Source: Gammaproteobacteria bacterium UBA5078 (GTDB lineage: Bacteria > Pseudomonadota > Gammaproteobacteria > Pseudomonadales > Pseudohongiellaceae). Taken from it: a DNA stretch of 57,585 bases. The stretch spans positions 1-57,585 of the forward strand of contig DIAM01000019.1 of assembly GCA_002416505.1 (NCBI GenBank), given 5' to 3'. The position numbers were made by a program, and so were the translations under genes. The notes beneath the pieces were generated by a model. That model was not told the DNA's origin. It saw only the letters and a program-made list of their open reading frames with translations, and ran no database searches. Below are positions 1 to 8,006 of the stretch, piece after piece. Every line of letters starts with the position of its first letter. The stretch's first letter is position 1.

Positions 1-51
1 GGGGGAACCTCAGAGTAACTTGAATTTTCAAGTTACTCTGACCCCTTTGAT
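1..51. repeat. Palindromic 'GGGGTCAGAGTAA' repeat, copy 1
   Basis: Inverted repeat: CAGAGTAACTTGAA meets its complement TTCAAGTTACTCTG, followed by ACCCCTTTGATC. The left flank (GGGGGAACCT) departs from the family consensus. It ends directly at the stop codon of the SOUL gene on the minus strand, so it lies immediately 3' of that gene and could fold at the end of its transcript. Confidence 0.85.
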
Positions 52-687
52 CTAGGTGTTTGGAACTCTGTCAACCTTCACCATTACCTCATTGCGGCGC
101 AGAAACGGCAGCGCAAAGGGTGAGTTGTAGGCGGCACTAATGATCTCGCCCTGCACCGTTATCCGAGCTTGCTGCAACTTATCCAGCAGCTCACTGCTAT
201 GGGTGGCGAGGTTTCGGTCTGTCCAGCGCCCGGAGTAGGTGATCACCGCGAAAATCTCACCCGGGACTTCTCGAATGCTAAGCTGCGGATTAGTCGGCAG
301 CGGAACGGTATCGATTGTAAATTCACTAGGCACCACGAAGGCGATTTTCCAGCCCGCTGGCGTTGACGTTTCTTGCACGGGTGCTGTCATGGCGATCTTG
401 CGGCTTGGTGTCTGCTGCACCGGAGCCGTCATTGCGATTTTTGTCTGCACGGAGTTTGCGCCCGAGATGTACTTGAACAGGCGCGAAAAGCCTTCATTGG
501 CCGCATCGTTGCGATCGCTTTCTCCCTCTATCAAGGTCTCGGCGAGTAGATAGGGTGCGTACTGCCGATACTCCACGCCATCGACTTGCGCAATAACGGT
601 AAAATCTGGTTCCTCGATGGCCATAGTGACGCTCGCAGTAAAACTTAGAAGCAGAACTGAGGTGTAACGAACAAGTCTCAAAATCAT
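52..687 (-). CDS. SOUL-family heme-binding protein, exported
   Basis: A 211-residue protein of the SOUL/HBP heme-binding family. An N-terminal hydrophobic signal (about residues 1-23) precedes a SOUL domain with the family hallmark KIAMTAPV, present here twice in tandem (around residues 78-100), and the usual C-terminal stretch with PFLRRNEV. The start at 687 is preferred to the upstream ATG at 726 because AGGAGAG sits just before it and a signal peptide then begins properly. SOUL proteins bind heme or related tetrapyrroles loosely; the physiological role in bacteria is unclear. The gene stands alone between two repeat clusters. Confidence 0.85.
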   Translation of the reverse strand: MILRLVRYTSVLLLSFTASVTMAIEEPDFTVIAQVDGVEYRQYAPYLLAETLIEGESDRNDAANEGFSRLFKYISGANSVQTKIAMTAPVQQTPSRKIAMTAPVQETSTPAGWKIAFVVPSEFTIDTVPLPTNPQLSIREVPGEIFAVITYSGRWTDRNLATHSSELLDKLQQARITVQGEIISAAYNSPFALPFLRRNEVMVKVDRVPNT

Positions 688-769
688 GGTGCTCTCCTGT
701 GGATTGCATCGTCTTATACGCTGCAATCCCGCGGATGGTTCATCTGGAGATGGGCCACCGGAGGGTATG

Positions 770-887
770 GATCAAAGGGGCGATTAATCAAAGGGGTCAG
801 AGTAATCAAAGGGGTCAGAGTATCAAAGGGGTCAGAGTAACTTGAAAATTCAAGTTACTCTGACCCCTTTGATCGCCCCCTTTGATC
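770..887. repeat. Palindromic repeat cluster, copy 2 (nested and tandem arms)
   Basis: Several left arms of the repeat (ATCAAAGGGGTCAGAGTA) stand in tandem, then a complete palindrome with loop CTTGAAAATTCAAG, then an extra right arm (GCCCCCTTTGATCC). It lies just 3' of the alpha/beta hydrolase gene. The left side carries more arms than the right, which suggests repeated insertion or slippage of the same unit. Confidence 0.9.
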
Positions 888-894
888 CGTAGGT

Positions 895-1803
895 TTATTC
901 GGTCTGTTTGTTAAGCAGCCGCAGCACAGCGGAGATTGTGGCGAGATAGCCTCGTGCGCCTTCCTTTACGAAATCGCCATGGCCTTCTTTGTCGATGAGG
1001 CGCATATTGAATTCGTCGCCGGCAAGCACGGCCAGTGCGGGATAATCAGGCAGGCTTTTCAGCGCGGTCTTACCCTGGGCGAGCTCCCGGGGGAGGGATA
1101 CTGGATAGCGATAGGTGCTAACGATAAACTCCTGCGGAATTCCCCAGGGCAGCCATTCGAGTGGGGAGATTTCCAGGAAGTTCTGGATATTCTGCTCTAC
1201 AGGTCCACCTACCAATTTTTCCAAGAGAGGTTCGCCGCAATAGACCTCGCCCGACGTGCCGATGGAGTCGATGACTAGAGGATTGATATAGGCGTCGGCC
1301 ATTACCAATGCCATAGGGTTCACCACGGGTTTTACATAGATTTCGCTAGTGGGAGGTAGTTGCGGCCGTGTCGCTAGCCAGGCACCATAATGCCCGCCCG
1401 AGGAGTGCCCCACTACGACAGCGCGAGATGTGTCGATTGGGTAGTCCTTCGCGATCGCTGCGAGCGCGTCAAACCCGTTCGCGATGTCTAGCCAAGTGCC
1501 TGGCCAGCCGCCGCTAGGGCTCGAGGCGCCTCTGTACTGCATATTCCATGCGGCGATGCCATTCTCGGTCATCACTTGGGCCATCGCCCTGTAGGCGTTC
1601 ATCATGCCTTCACTGGAGTTCCAGCAGCCAGCGTGCAGAAACGTCACGACCGGGAAGGGACCGGCACCAGTAGGCATGGAGAGCTCACCATACTGCATTG
1701 GATCTGTGCCATAAGGGATCTTGGTCTGTGCAAATGCACCGAGCGGATTAGCCAAGACGAGTATCGACAGGGCCACACTAAGCATGTTCGTTATTATTTT
1801 CAT
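895..1803 (-). CDS. Secreted alpha/beta hydrolase
   Basis: A 302-residue alpha/beta-hydrolase-fold enzyme with a cleavable signal peptide (about residues 1-25, ending AFAQ). An early strand-turn FLHAGCW fits the oxyanion region and GHSSGG at residues 132-137 is the nucleophile elbow (Ser134). A C-terminal DKEGHGDF supplies the likely catalytic His. The substrate cannot be told: the family includes esterases, lipases and peptidases. The gene is followed by repeat copy 2. A degraded second copy of the same gene lies at 8007-8260. Confidence 0.85.
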   Translation of the reverse strand: MKIITNMLSVALSILVLANPLGAFAQTKIPYGTDPMQYGELSMPTGAGPFPVVTFLHAGCWNSSEGMMNAYRAMAQVMTENGIAAWNMQYRGASSPSGGWPGTWLDIANGFDALAAIAKDYPIDTSRAVVVGHSSGGHYGAWLATRPQLPPTSEIYVKPVVNPMALVMADAYINPLVIDSIGTSGEVYCGEPLLEKLVGGPVEQNIQNFLEISPLEWLPWGIPQEFIVSTYRYPVSLPRELAQGKTALKSLPDYPALAVLAGDEFNMRLIDKEGHGDFVKEGARGYLATISAVLRLLNKQTE

Positions 1804-1906
1804 TATGCTTACCTATAAAAGGGTTAGAACAGAGAGTATCGAACGTTTCCCAATCAAATCGCAATAGGCACAATAGCTGCGCAGTTTCTCTGAGCTACCG
1901 ATCATC

Positions 1907-2298
1907 ATGATCACGGCAAAAGTGGAAGAAATAGATCGCTTAGTAGGGTTGGAGCTAAGGGCCGACGATTATATCTGCAAGCCTTTCTGTCCTCGCGAAG
2001 TAGTGGCTAGAGTAAAGAATGTGTTACCCAGAACAAGGACAACTACTGCGTGAACTTAGGCGCACAGGGGCTCAGCCAAACGAGTGTCGAATTTAAATTA
2101 TTGAGTGTGCTGCTGAACGCGCCTAGATAGATCTTCTCGCGGGCTAAGCTGATGGGTCGAATCTATGCGGATCACAGCGTGGTGAGCGAACGCACCATCG
2201 ACAGCCACGTGACCAAACTGCGCAAAAAACTTAGCGAGCTAGGCAACGCGGATGCCCAAGGTGAAGTTGCTGGACTCTTTGGCTTATTGTGCAGATGA
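1907..2298 (+). pseudogene. Relic of an OmpR/BaeR-type response regulator
   Basis: Not an intact reading frame. From ATG 1907 the frame reads a receiver-domain end (EEIDRLVGLELRADDYICKP, then FCPREVVARVKNVL), the typical alpha4-beta5-alpha5 part of OmpR-type receivers, up to a TGA at 2051. After a frame change the winged-helix domain follows from 2071: VEFKLLSVLLNAP, an in-frame TAG at 2128, then IFSRAKLMGRIYADHSVVSE and RTIDSHVTKLRKKL, which match BaeR-like DNA-binding domains. The N-terminal phosphorylation-site part is missing, and no sensor kinase is near. The 3' end runs into the tail of the opposite-strand gene. Confidence 0.85.
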
Positions 2299-3468
2299 CA
2301 TGATCATATTGTGTTGCATGTTCATGGCTTCGCGGGCACGGTTTCGCTCCGATTGCATCAATTCGCCGACCGCTGGCCCGCCCTGATTGTAGATACCGCC
2401 ACGCAGCGCGAAGCGCAGATAGTCCATCGATTCTGCATTATTGCTAGTCTTGTTGGTAAAGAACGCGACAGCCTGATCCATTAACTCGTCCAGATTCTCT
2501 GCGTTCGGGAAGGCAAGGATATCGGCGACGACGGTTTCCAGCAGGTTCAGGTTGTCCAGGATGATGGCAGCCTCGGGTGACTGGCTGTACAGGTCAGGCG
2601 CGATAGCCGGCGCCATTGGCAGTTCGCTAGGCGCGGGGAACATCGTCATACCACCGGAGGTACCGGCCTTATTCCAGAAACGCTCAAGCGCTATATTTAC
2701 CCCGCCGTTGAACTGGCTGTCCAAACCTTGCAGGATGACCGCCTCCAACGCGGCGAGTTGCAGCCATTGCTGTGTCCACAGAAAGCCGCTCAACAGTGGA
2801 AACGCCGATTTCAGCCCATTAGCCTGGTCGTGCTCCAGCAGATAGTCACCCGCCTTCGCTGCACTGGCTACGGAATGTTGATCGTCGCTAAGATAGTCGT
2901 AGATCGCTGCGGTGACGGCGGCGCGTTTGTCTTCGATCGAATCATCGACATAGATAACAAATAGTCTTTCCTCGAAGTTCCTGCCGCGTTTGAAAACCTC
3001 CGCAGTGTGACGACTTATGGCGGAGCTGTTCTCGAAGGCTGCTTCTGCCGCTTCGTGGCTGTGTTTACCGCGCATCATTTCCATGAGCCTGACTCGTGCC
3101 TCGACCTCCAGATTGTGGTGCGGGCCACTGCCCATGCCCATGGGCATGTCGCCGCCATGAGACTTCATGGCAGAGGCCATCATCTGGCTCATGGTCATTT
3201 TGGCCTGCATGTTCAGGCTCATTTGTAGCTCATTCTGAGCCTGCTGCGTCGCCGGATTGGCATTGATTGCAGCAATTTCCTCGAAGGATTTGGCCTGGGT
3301 GACGTCGAAGGCGTTAAATAGGTCCGCGACTTGCGGATACTGCAGCCGTATCTGGGTGGCTTCCTGTGCCGTCAGAGCACTGGTAAAGAGGCAGGCAACT
3401 ACCATGGCAGAGGCCAGTAAGGTCTTTCTTGTGACCGATTTGGGCTCGTGATTCAGTTTGTTTTTCAT
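2284..3468 (-). CDS. Secreted protein of unrecognised family, Met-rich (paralogue A)
   Basis: A 394-residue protein with an N-terminal signal (hydrophobic stretch about residues 17-34, ending ALTAQ). I do not recognise a named family. It is mostly helical and clearly paralogous to the protein at 6541-7701: both share YPQ/YPE near the start of the mature part, SGF/SGLxWxxQWL in the middle, and a C-terminal block with DNLxLL, TNKTSN/TDKTSN and LRGGIYNxGGPA. This copy alone has a Met-rich insert (about residues 83-113, 10 Met in 31 residues) followed by GPHHN, which could bind copper or another soft metal. GAGGAA precedes the start. Confidence 0.7.
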   Translation of the reverse strand: MKNKLNHEPKSVTRKTLLASAMVVACLFTSALTAQEATQIRLQYPQVADLFNAFDVTQAKSFEEIAAINANPATQQAQNELQMSLNMQAKMTMSQMMASAMKSHGGDMPMGMGSGPHHNLEVEARVRLMEMMRGKHSHEAAEAAFENSSAISRHTAEVFKRGRNFEERLFVIYVDDSIEDKRAAVTAAIYDYLSDDQHSVASAAKAGDYLLEHDQANGLKSAFPLLSGFLWTQQWLQLAALEAVILQGLDSQFNGGVNIALERFWNKAGTSGGMTMFPAPSELPMAPAIAPDLYSQSPEAAIILDNLNLLETVVADILAFPNAENLDELMDQAVAFFTNKTSNNAESMDYLRFALRGGIYNQGGPAVGELMQSERNRAREAMNMQHNMIMSSAQ

Positions 3469-3816
3469 GTTCCAATTCCTCGATTGGTTCTATTTATACC
3501 GTTTACCTGGTCAAGGCTGGTGGAGAGCCAATCTACTTGTTGATCCCGATTGCGGGATGTGAAAACAGTATAAACGCATCCCTTAGCAGGTGCCATCGCA
3601 CTCCCGAGTTTCGCGATTTCCCTGAAGTCCAGAACCAATTCAATAGATTACTAGCGCTTGGCACAAGGCTAGTATTCTCGAATCTAGCGTTGGAATAGGT
3701 AGGAGAACCTCACGAAAATTTGATCGCCGTTCCTTCTCAGGTCGGTCGATTGGACGCCACAACATGTCAAAGCGGGAGATGAGCAGACCAAGTGTTAGGA
3801 AGGGACACAAAGAACA
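3469..3816. other. Non-coding stretch with no supported gene
   Basis: About 350 bases between paralogue A and the end of the monooxygenase operon. A 68-codon frame on the minus strand shows no recognisable protein. It should contain the promoter of paralogue A next to 3469, but no clear -35/-10 pair was identified. Confidence 0.4.
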
Positions 3817-3846
3817 ATGTGCAAGCAGCGATTGCTGCTTGCACAT
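3817..3846 (-). terminator. Strong hairpin 3' of the monooxygenase operon
   Basis: Perfect 13-bp inverted repeat (ATGTGCAAGCAGC, loop GATT, then its complement) 10 nt beyond the stop of the gene at 3857 on the minus strand. Read on the minus strand it is followed by TGTTCTTTGTGT, a modest U-rich tract, so it is a probable intrinsic terminator for the two-gene operon. Confidence 0.7.
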
Positions 3847-3856
3847 TACCCAAGGT

Positions 3857-4774
3857 TCAAGGATTAACGGTTACCGGGAAGTAAGCGTTGGAATAGCAAC
3901 AAACGTTATCGAATTGGCTATCTGGAGCCTCGAAATTATCTACTCTAAGGCGGATTATGTAATTCCCAGGCTCTGGGAAGGTCACCTGAGTTGAAACCTC
4001 GGTCCATTCATTAATGTTTGGATCGATTGGATTATTTTGTGCGCGCACACTTCCAGGAATCTCCGGCGTTTCTATTTCCGGCTCAGCAGGGCCCTGATGC
4101 ATAACCCAAAAAGTGCCAAGATCGTAATAGGGCAGAACGTCTGCATAACCATCACGCTCCCCTCGATCCTGCATCAACGCAGAAAGCGTGAGTGCCTGGC
4201 CGACTTTGACGGTTTTAGGCTCTGCGTATATACCCACTTCATTAACGGATTCAGGACCATTCTCGCTGAATCTAATAGCAGGCCTCAAGGAGCCTGCAGC
4301 GGATATGCCAGCACTTAATTCATAGGCAGCTGATGTGGCGCGGCCTGGTATTGAGTAAGTGTTACCGCCTGAGGTTAGCGTCCAGATAACTTCGGTGCCC
4401 GCCATGTCTGCAGGCACAACTACTCCAAAGGCGCCTCGTTCCTGAATACCAACGAATCCACGTCTGCTATATACGGGAAAATGGGTAGGCTGTACTCCTT
4501 GAAATTGAGCTGGTTCCAACTTGTTATTGGGCCCTAGCGGAACATCTACGGTAGCCGTTCTGTTCTGATTGGCGAAGCCAAAGATCATAGTTGTCGTCCC
4601 ATCTTCGTTGGCAATCCAGCCATTGAACATAGGGGCCACTATTTCACCAGTCGTTCCGCGAGTCGACAAGGGATAATCGCGGAACCGTTCTGGTATTTGA
4701 GCCTGCAGGGGGGCTGCTATAAGCAGCCCCCCCAGCAGTGGTAACAACAGTCTAGAAACTTTCAAACAAACCAT
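3857..4774 (-). CDS. Secreted beta-rich protein of unknown function, partner of the copper monooxygenase
   Basis: A 305-residue exported protein with signal peptide residues 1-26 (PLLGGLLIAAPLQAQ). The rest is rich in short beta-type segments. The C-terminal part (SVRAQNNPIDPNINEW, then TFPEPGNYIIRLRVDN and a DNVCCYSNAYFPVTV end) looks like an immunoglobulin-like or PKD-like sandwich with a Cys pair. No family name is supported. Its ATG overlaps the stop of the upstream gene (TAATG), so it is translationally coupled to the cytochrome c/copper monooxygenase-like gene and probably acts with it in the periplasm. A very stable hairpin lies within codons 14-22. Confidence 0.75.
   Translation of the reverse strand: MVCLKVSRLLLPLLGGLLIAAPLQAQIPERFRDYPLSTRGTTGEIVAPMFNGWIANEDGTTTMIFGFANQNRTATVDVPLGPNNKLEPAQFQGVQPTHFPVYSRRGFVGIQERGAFGVVVPADMAGTEVIWTLTSGGNTYSIPGRATSAAYELSAGISAAGSLRPAIRFSENGPESVNEVGIYAEPKTVKVGQALTLSALMQDRGERDGYADVLPYYDLGTFWVMHQGPAEPEIETPEIPGSVRAQNNPIDPNINEWTEVSTQVTFPEPGNYIIRLRVDNFEAPDSQFDNVCCYSNAYFPVTVNP
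4708..4732 (-). promoter_or_regulatory. Very stable GC hairpin inside the signal-peptide codons
   Basis: GGGGGGCTGCT, loop ATA, then AGCAGCCCCCC: a perfect 11-bp stem with a 3-nt loop, about 42 nt after the start codon of the gene at 4774. It encodes part of the signal peptide but is far stronger than chance structure. Possible effects are slowed translation at the signal peptide, mRNA protection or polarity control; none is shown. Confidence 0.55.
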
Positions 4775-6111
4775 TATTGAGCTCCACTGTCCAAGCTGGC
4801 AACGCTGCTATTGTCTCGCTCTTTACGCTCGGTAAGAAGGGCCTGATAGGCTTCTTCATCGAGGTGGGAAACAGCAATCCACGCATGTGACATCTCGTCC
4901 GTCGTACGCTGACCTGAGCCTACCCATTGATCCGGGTCAGGATTCATGGGGTTGTTTTCAGTGTTGTCATACCATCCAGTCATGATAAGGGTCGCGCCCG
5001 CAGGTATAAGGGGCTGGTAACCTTCTGCATAGGTGTGGCTGTGGTTCCAAGCGGAGGTCCAATTGGAAGCCTGACTTAGTACTTCTGTTCTGCCCGTTTC
5101 CGGATAGAACACTTCCAATGACATTGCGACACCACGCAGATGCATATGAGGCTGCCAGCTGTCGATGCGAACAGGATGGTCGAAAGACCTGAATCCCTGT
5201 GTCATAAGCTTGCCATGGGGGGCAATCATATAATCGTCCGTTGCGGCAGAGAGCGTATAGGCGCGCAAGTCTTGGCGGTAGCTTTCTTCTTCGACAAAGC
5301 CATCTTCTTCGTCGTGGTACCAGATGCCTATGGTCACTTGATCATTTGGCACTGCAATGCCATTGGGGTAGTAGTGAATCTCCCATTCCACTTTTGAATT
5401 TGCCGGTACTCGTCGGCAAGCGCCTTTTGGTACTTTCTCACCGAGTTTGCCAATCGCAAATTCGGACAGGCGGTCGCCATCGACCCATTCGCCATTTGCG
5501 TCCAGAACCTTGAAGTGCGAGTTGGCGTGGTGAGTTGAGCCTATGGCTGCTGCCGATGGGCGTGTCTCGACAGCCTTAATGCAACGACTCTCGTCAATGC
5601 CTGAATCTACAATTGGCTTCCACCACAGGTCTTGACCATTCGCTGGGACATCCCAAGCTTCAGATTTGATAGTGTGATCGGGCGCTCCGAATTCATCTGC
5701 CAAACGCCATGCGTCCACAGCAGGGTACATCTTGGGCTGTGGTAAATCTTCCGGATTGCCCAAAGGCGAGCCAGCGTTAACCCAATCTACTACTGTATCG
5801 ATTTCGTCTTGTGACAAACGCCAGTCATTTTGGAGGTGCTGAACGCCAACATCGTTATCGTAATGATAGGGGGGCATTTCCCGGTTCGCGACTCTCATCT
5901 GAATGAGTGGAGCCCAAGGCCGCACTTCTTCATAGCTCATGAATGACATGGGCCCAACTGATCCAGGTTGGTGGCAGTTCTGACAATTCTCCTGAATTAT
6001 CCGAGACACCTCTTTGGCATAGGTGGGGTGCGGAGCGGCTTCCTGAGCATTGCTAAGTGCTGGGAATGCTGCAAATACTAGTAGCGTTTTTAAGGCTTTT
6101 TGATACATCAT
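4774..6111 (-). CDS. Cytochrome c / PHM-type copper monooxygenase-like protein
   Basis: A 445-residue periplasmic protein. The signal peptide (residues 1-22) is followed by a monoheme cytochrome c domain with CQNCH at 43-47 and Met-containing MPPYHYD as a possible distal segment. The C-terminal two thirds resemble the copper type II ascorbate-dependent monooxygenases (PHM/DBH): THHANSH (His194, His195, His199) matches the CuH site, PHMHLRG (His322, His324) and Met407 in TDEM match the CuM ligands. This suggests an oxidase or hydroxylase with an attached electron donor; the substrate is unknown. The start at 6111 (or 6108, ATGATG) follows AGAGGA; the longer frame to 6192 lacks a signal peptide. 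It overlaps the next gene by one base. Confidence 0.8.
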   Translation of the reverse strand: MMYQKALKTLLVFAAFPALSNAQEAAPHPTYAKEVSRIIQENCQNCHQPGSVGPMSFMSYEEVRPWAPLIQMRVANREMPPYHYDNDVGVQHLQNDWRLSQDEIDTVVDWVNAGSPLGNPEDLPQPKMYPAVDAWRLADEFGAPDHTIKSEAWDVPANGQDLWWKPIVDSGIDESRCIKAVETRPSAAAIGSTHHANSHFKVLDANGEWVDGDRLSEFAIGKLGEKVPKGACRRVPANSKVEWEIHYYPNGIAVPNDQVTIGIWYHDEEDGFVEEESYRQDLRAYTLSAATDDYMIAPHGKLMTQGFRSFDHPVRIDSWQPHMHLRGVAMSLEVFYPETGRTEVLSQASNWTSAWNHSHTYAEGYQPLIPAGATLIMTGWYDNTENNPMNPDPDQWVGSGQRTTDEMSHAWIAVSHLDEEAYQALLTERKERDNSSVASLDSGAQ

Positions 6112-6540
6112 TTTTCCATATCCTCTTTTGGGATGGGCATTTTGAACAAACGAATCGGTAAATCTAAATTCAAGCAGTATAATTACATACAATGCTCATT
6201 TGAGTCTCGTACTTCAAGTGAATAGATGTTACGAATTGTCGACTAGATGTGCAAGCTTCTCGAGTTATTACGCACCAATACGAAGCCGCAACACCTTTAG
6301 CTTACTGGCATTCGGCAGAAATTGCACCAAAATGAAGCACGGAGGCAGGCACGTTTAGTTTCCTTTAGTAATGTCTTTGACTCTGAATAGGAACTTTTGC
6401 CATCCACAATCCGGAGCTTCGTTGCCAGCGGCACTTTCTGTGTCATCCTGAGGGATTGGCATTATCGGAGCATTTATTATTACCAACGAGCTTTTAAATT
6501 ACGGTCCAATTCTTGGCTCCTACTCATTTTCTGGGCGAAG
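6112..6540. other. Non-coding stretch upstream of the monooxygenase operon
   Basis: About 430 bases with no supported gene, between the 3' end of paralogue B and the operon start. It should carry the operon promoter. No convincing operator, terminator or repeat was found. Confidence 0.4.
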
Positions 6541-7701
6541 CTAAAGAGGCTCAGGCTGTGAACCGATACTGATGTGGGGGTTCTCCGACTGCTCCCGTGA
6601 CCAGTTTCGGTCCGGCCGATTAAGGCCACCCCGGGCAGGTCCTCCAGCATTGTAGATGCCACCTCGCAGCGTGTAGTACAGATAATCTGTTTCATCGCTG
6701 AAATTGCTAGTTTTGTCGGTGTAATTCTGCACGGCTAGTTCTATTTCCTGCCATCGGTCTTCTACTTCTGGATGGGCGAGGATGTCGCCGATGACTACTT
6801 TTAACAATTCCAGATTGTCGATGATATAGGCAGCATCCGGATGCAGTTCAAAGAAAGTGGGTGCGATAACGGGGCTGGTAGGGATGTCTGTGGGCAGAGA
6901 AACCAGGCTGCCATGCTGGCGGTTTATTTTCTCATTATAAAGCTCCAAAATGTGTGCGATGGCTTGATTGCGTGACTCTACATCAGGCTCTGTAACCAAC
7001 AGTTCCAGCGTACCAATCTTCAACCATTGCGATGCCCAGGTTAAGCCACTGAGTTGCGGAAAGCCGGCATTGAAGGCATAGGCCCACGGGTGGTCCGATA
7101 ACAACTCATCGGATTTCGGCTTGGGGGCGATAGCGAGCATGTCATTCTGCAAGTAGCTCTCTACCGCAAGTGCCACCGCGGCCTTCTTATCCTCGAAGGT
7201 GGGGTTGATGTAAATCTCAATAAGTAACTCTATAAATTGGCGTCCCTTTTGCAAGGTCTCTACGGCTACGGGAGGTAGGTTGCCGACATCCGCCAGGGCA
7301 GTACTTACCTCGTCGGCGTTATAGTGTCCCCTGACAACTCCCAACAGGCCAGGAATTGCTCGACTTTCAAACACGCGATGCGGCCCCAGCATTGCCGAAT
7401 GATCGCCGGCAGAGTGGTAGTGTGAGTTTTTCGATTCCTTGAGTTCTACAAGCGCATCCAGCAAGACTCGCTGGCCTATGGCTGCAATGTCAGATGCATT
7501 AGCAAGGCTAATTTCTTCATAGACGCGCGCCTGCACAATATCGTGGGCTAACAGCAGTTGTTGCAGTTCAGGATACTCCTTCGCCAGCACGGTGTCTTCG
7601 TCCGCCATTGCCGATAGGGAAAACAGGGCCAGCAGAAAAATTGAGAGCCTGAGACCTTTCTTGACCAAGCACCCTGACTCACGTATTTGCGAAGAATTCA
7701 T
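6541..7701 (-). CDS. Secreted protein of unrecognised family (paralogue B)
   Basis: A 386-residue exported protein (hydrophobic signal about residues 18-33, ending SAMAD), paralogous to the protein at 2284-3468 across nearly the whole length. Shared features are YPELQQLLLAHDIVQAR, SGLTWASQWLKIGTLE, a DNLELL block and the C-terminal LRGGIYNAGGPARGG. It lacks the Met-rich insert and has instead a short His-containing stretch (HYHSAGDHS). Conservation of the C-terminal block in both copies indicates selection on a real fold, but I cannot assign a function. The gene lies next to the hydrolase remnant, mirroring the order hydrolase-paralogue A. Confidence 0.7.
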   Translation of the reverse strand: MNSSQIRESGCLVKKGLRLSIFLLALFSLSAMADEDTVLAKEYPELQQLLLAHDIVQARVYEEISLANASDIAAIGQRVLLDALVELKESKNSHYHSAGDHSAMLGPHRVFESRAIPGLLGVVRGHYNADEVSTALADVGNLPPVAVETLQKGRQFIELLIEIYINPTFEDKKAAVALAVESYLQNDMLAIAPKPKSDELLSDHPWAYAFNAGFPQLSGLTWASQWLKIGTLELLVTEPDVESRNQAIAHILELYNEKINRQHGSLVSLPTDIPTSPVIAPTFFELHPDAAYIIDNLELLKVVIGDILAHPEVEDRWQEIELAVQNYTDKTSNFSDETDYLYYTLRGGIYNAGGPARGGLNRPDRNWSREQSENPHISIGSQPEPL

Positions 7702-7880
7702 GCCTTCACCCTATAAAAATTGATTGCGATGAGAAATGCGTCATATTGTCGCAGAAAAACCCGTTTGCTGTTGGCTCTGCGGCAGGTACAGATACAAGGT
7801 GGAATGTCTGTATCAGTCAGAGCCAGTGGCTATTCTACAGATATAGTGACCTAAGGAACATCATCTATTGGTTTCGTCTT

Positions 7881-8006
7881 GATCAAAGGGGTGATCAAAG
7901 GGGTGATCAAAGGGGGCAGAGCGATCAAAGGGGTCAGAGTAACTTGAATTTTCAAGTTACTCTGACCCCTTTGATCGCCCCTTTGATCGCTCTGACCCCT
8001 TTGATC
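7881..8006. repeat. Nested palindromic repeat cluster, copy 3
   Basis: A nested arrangement. Two short GATCAAAGGGGT arms, then GATCAAAGGGGGCAGAGC, then a complete inner palindrome (GATCAAAGGGGTCAGAGTAA and its complement), then GCCCCTTTGATC, then GCTCTGACCCCTTTGATC. The last arm is the partner of the third left arm, so outer arms enclose inner ones. It adjoins the hydrolase remnant just as copy 2 adjoins the intact hydrolase. Confidence 0.9.

Noticed and set aside
770..887. Repeated GGGGTCAGAGTA units as a CRISPR array
   Set aside because: Units are adjacent or inverted, without spacers of uniform length, and no cas gene is present.
3640..3846. 68-codon minus-strand frame as a gene
   Set aside because: It overlaps the terminator hairpin, has no clear ribosome-binding site and shows no recognisable protein.
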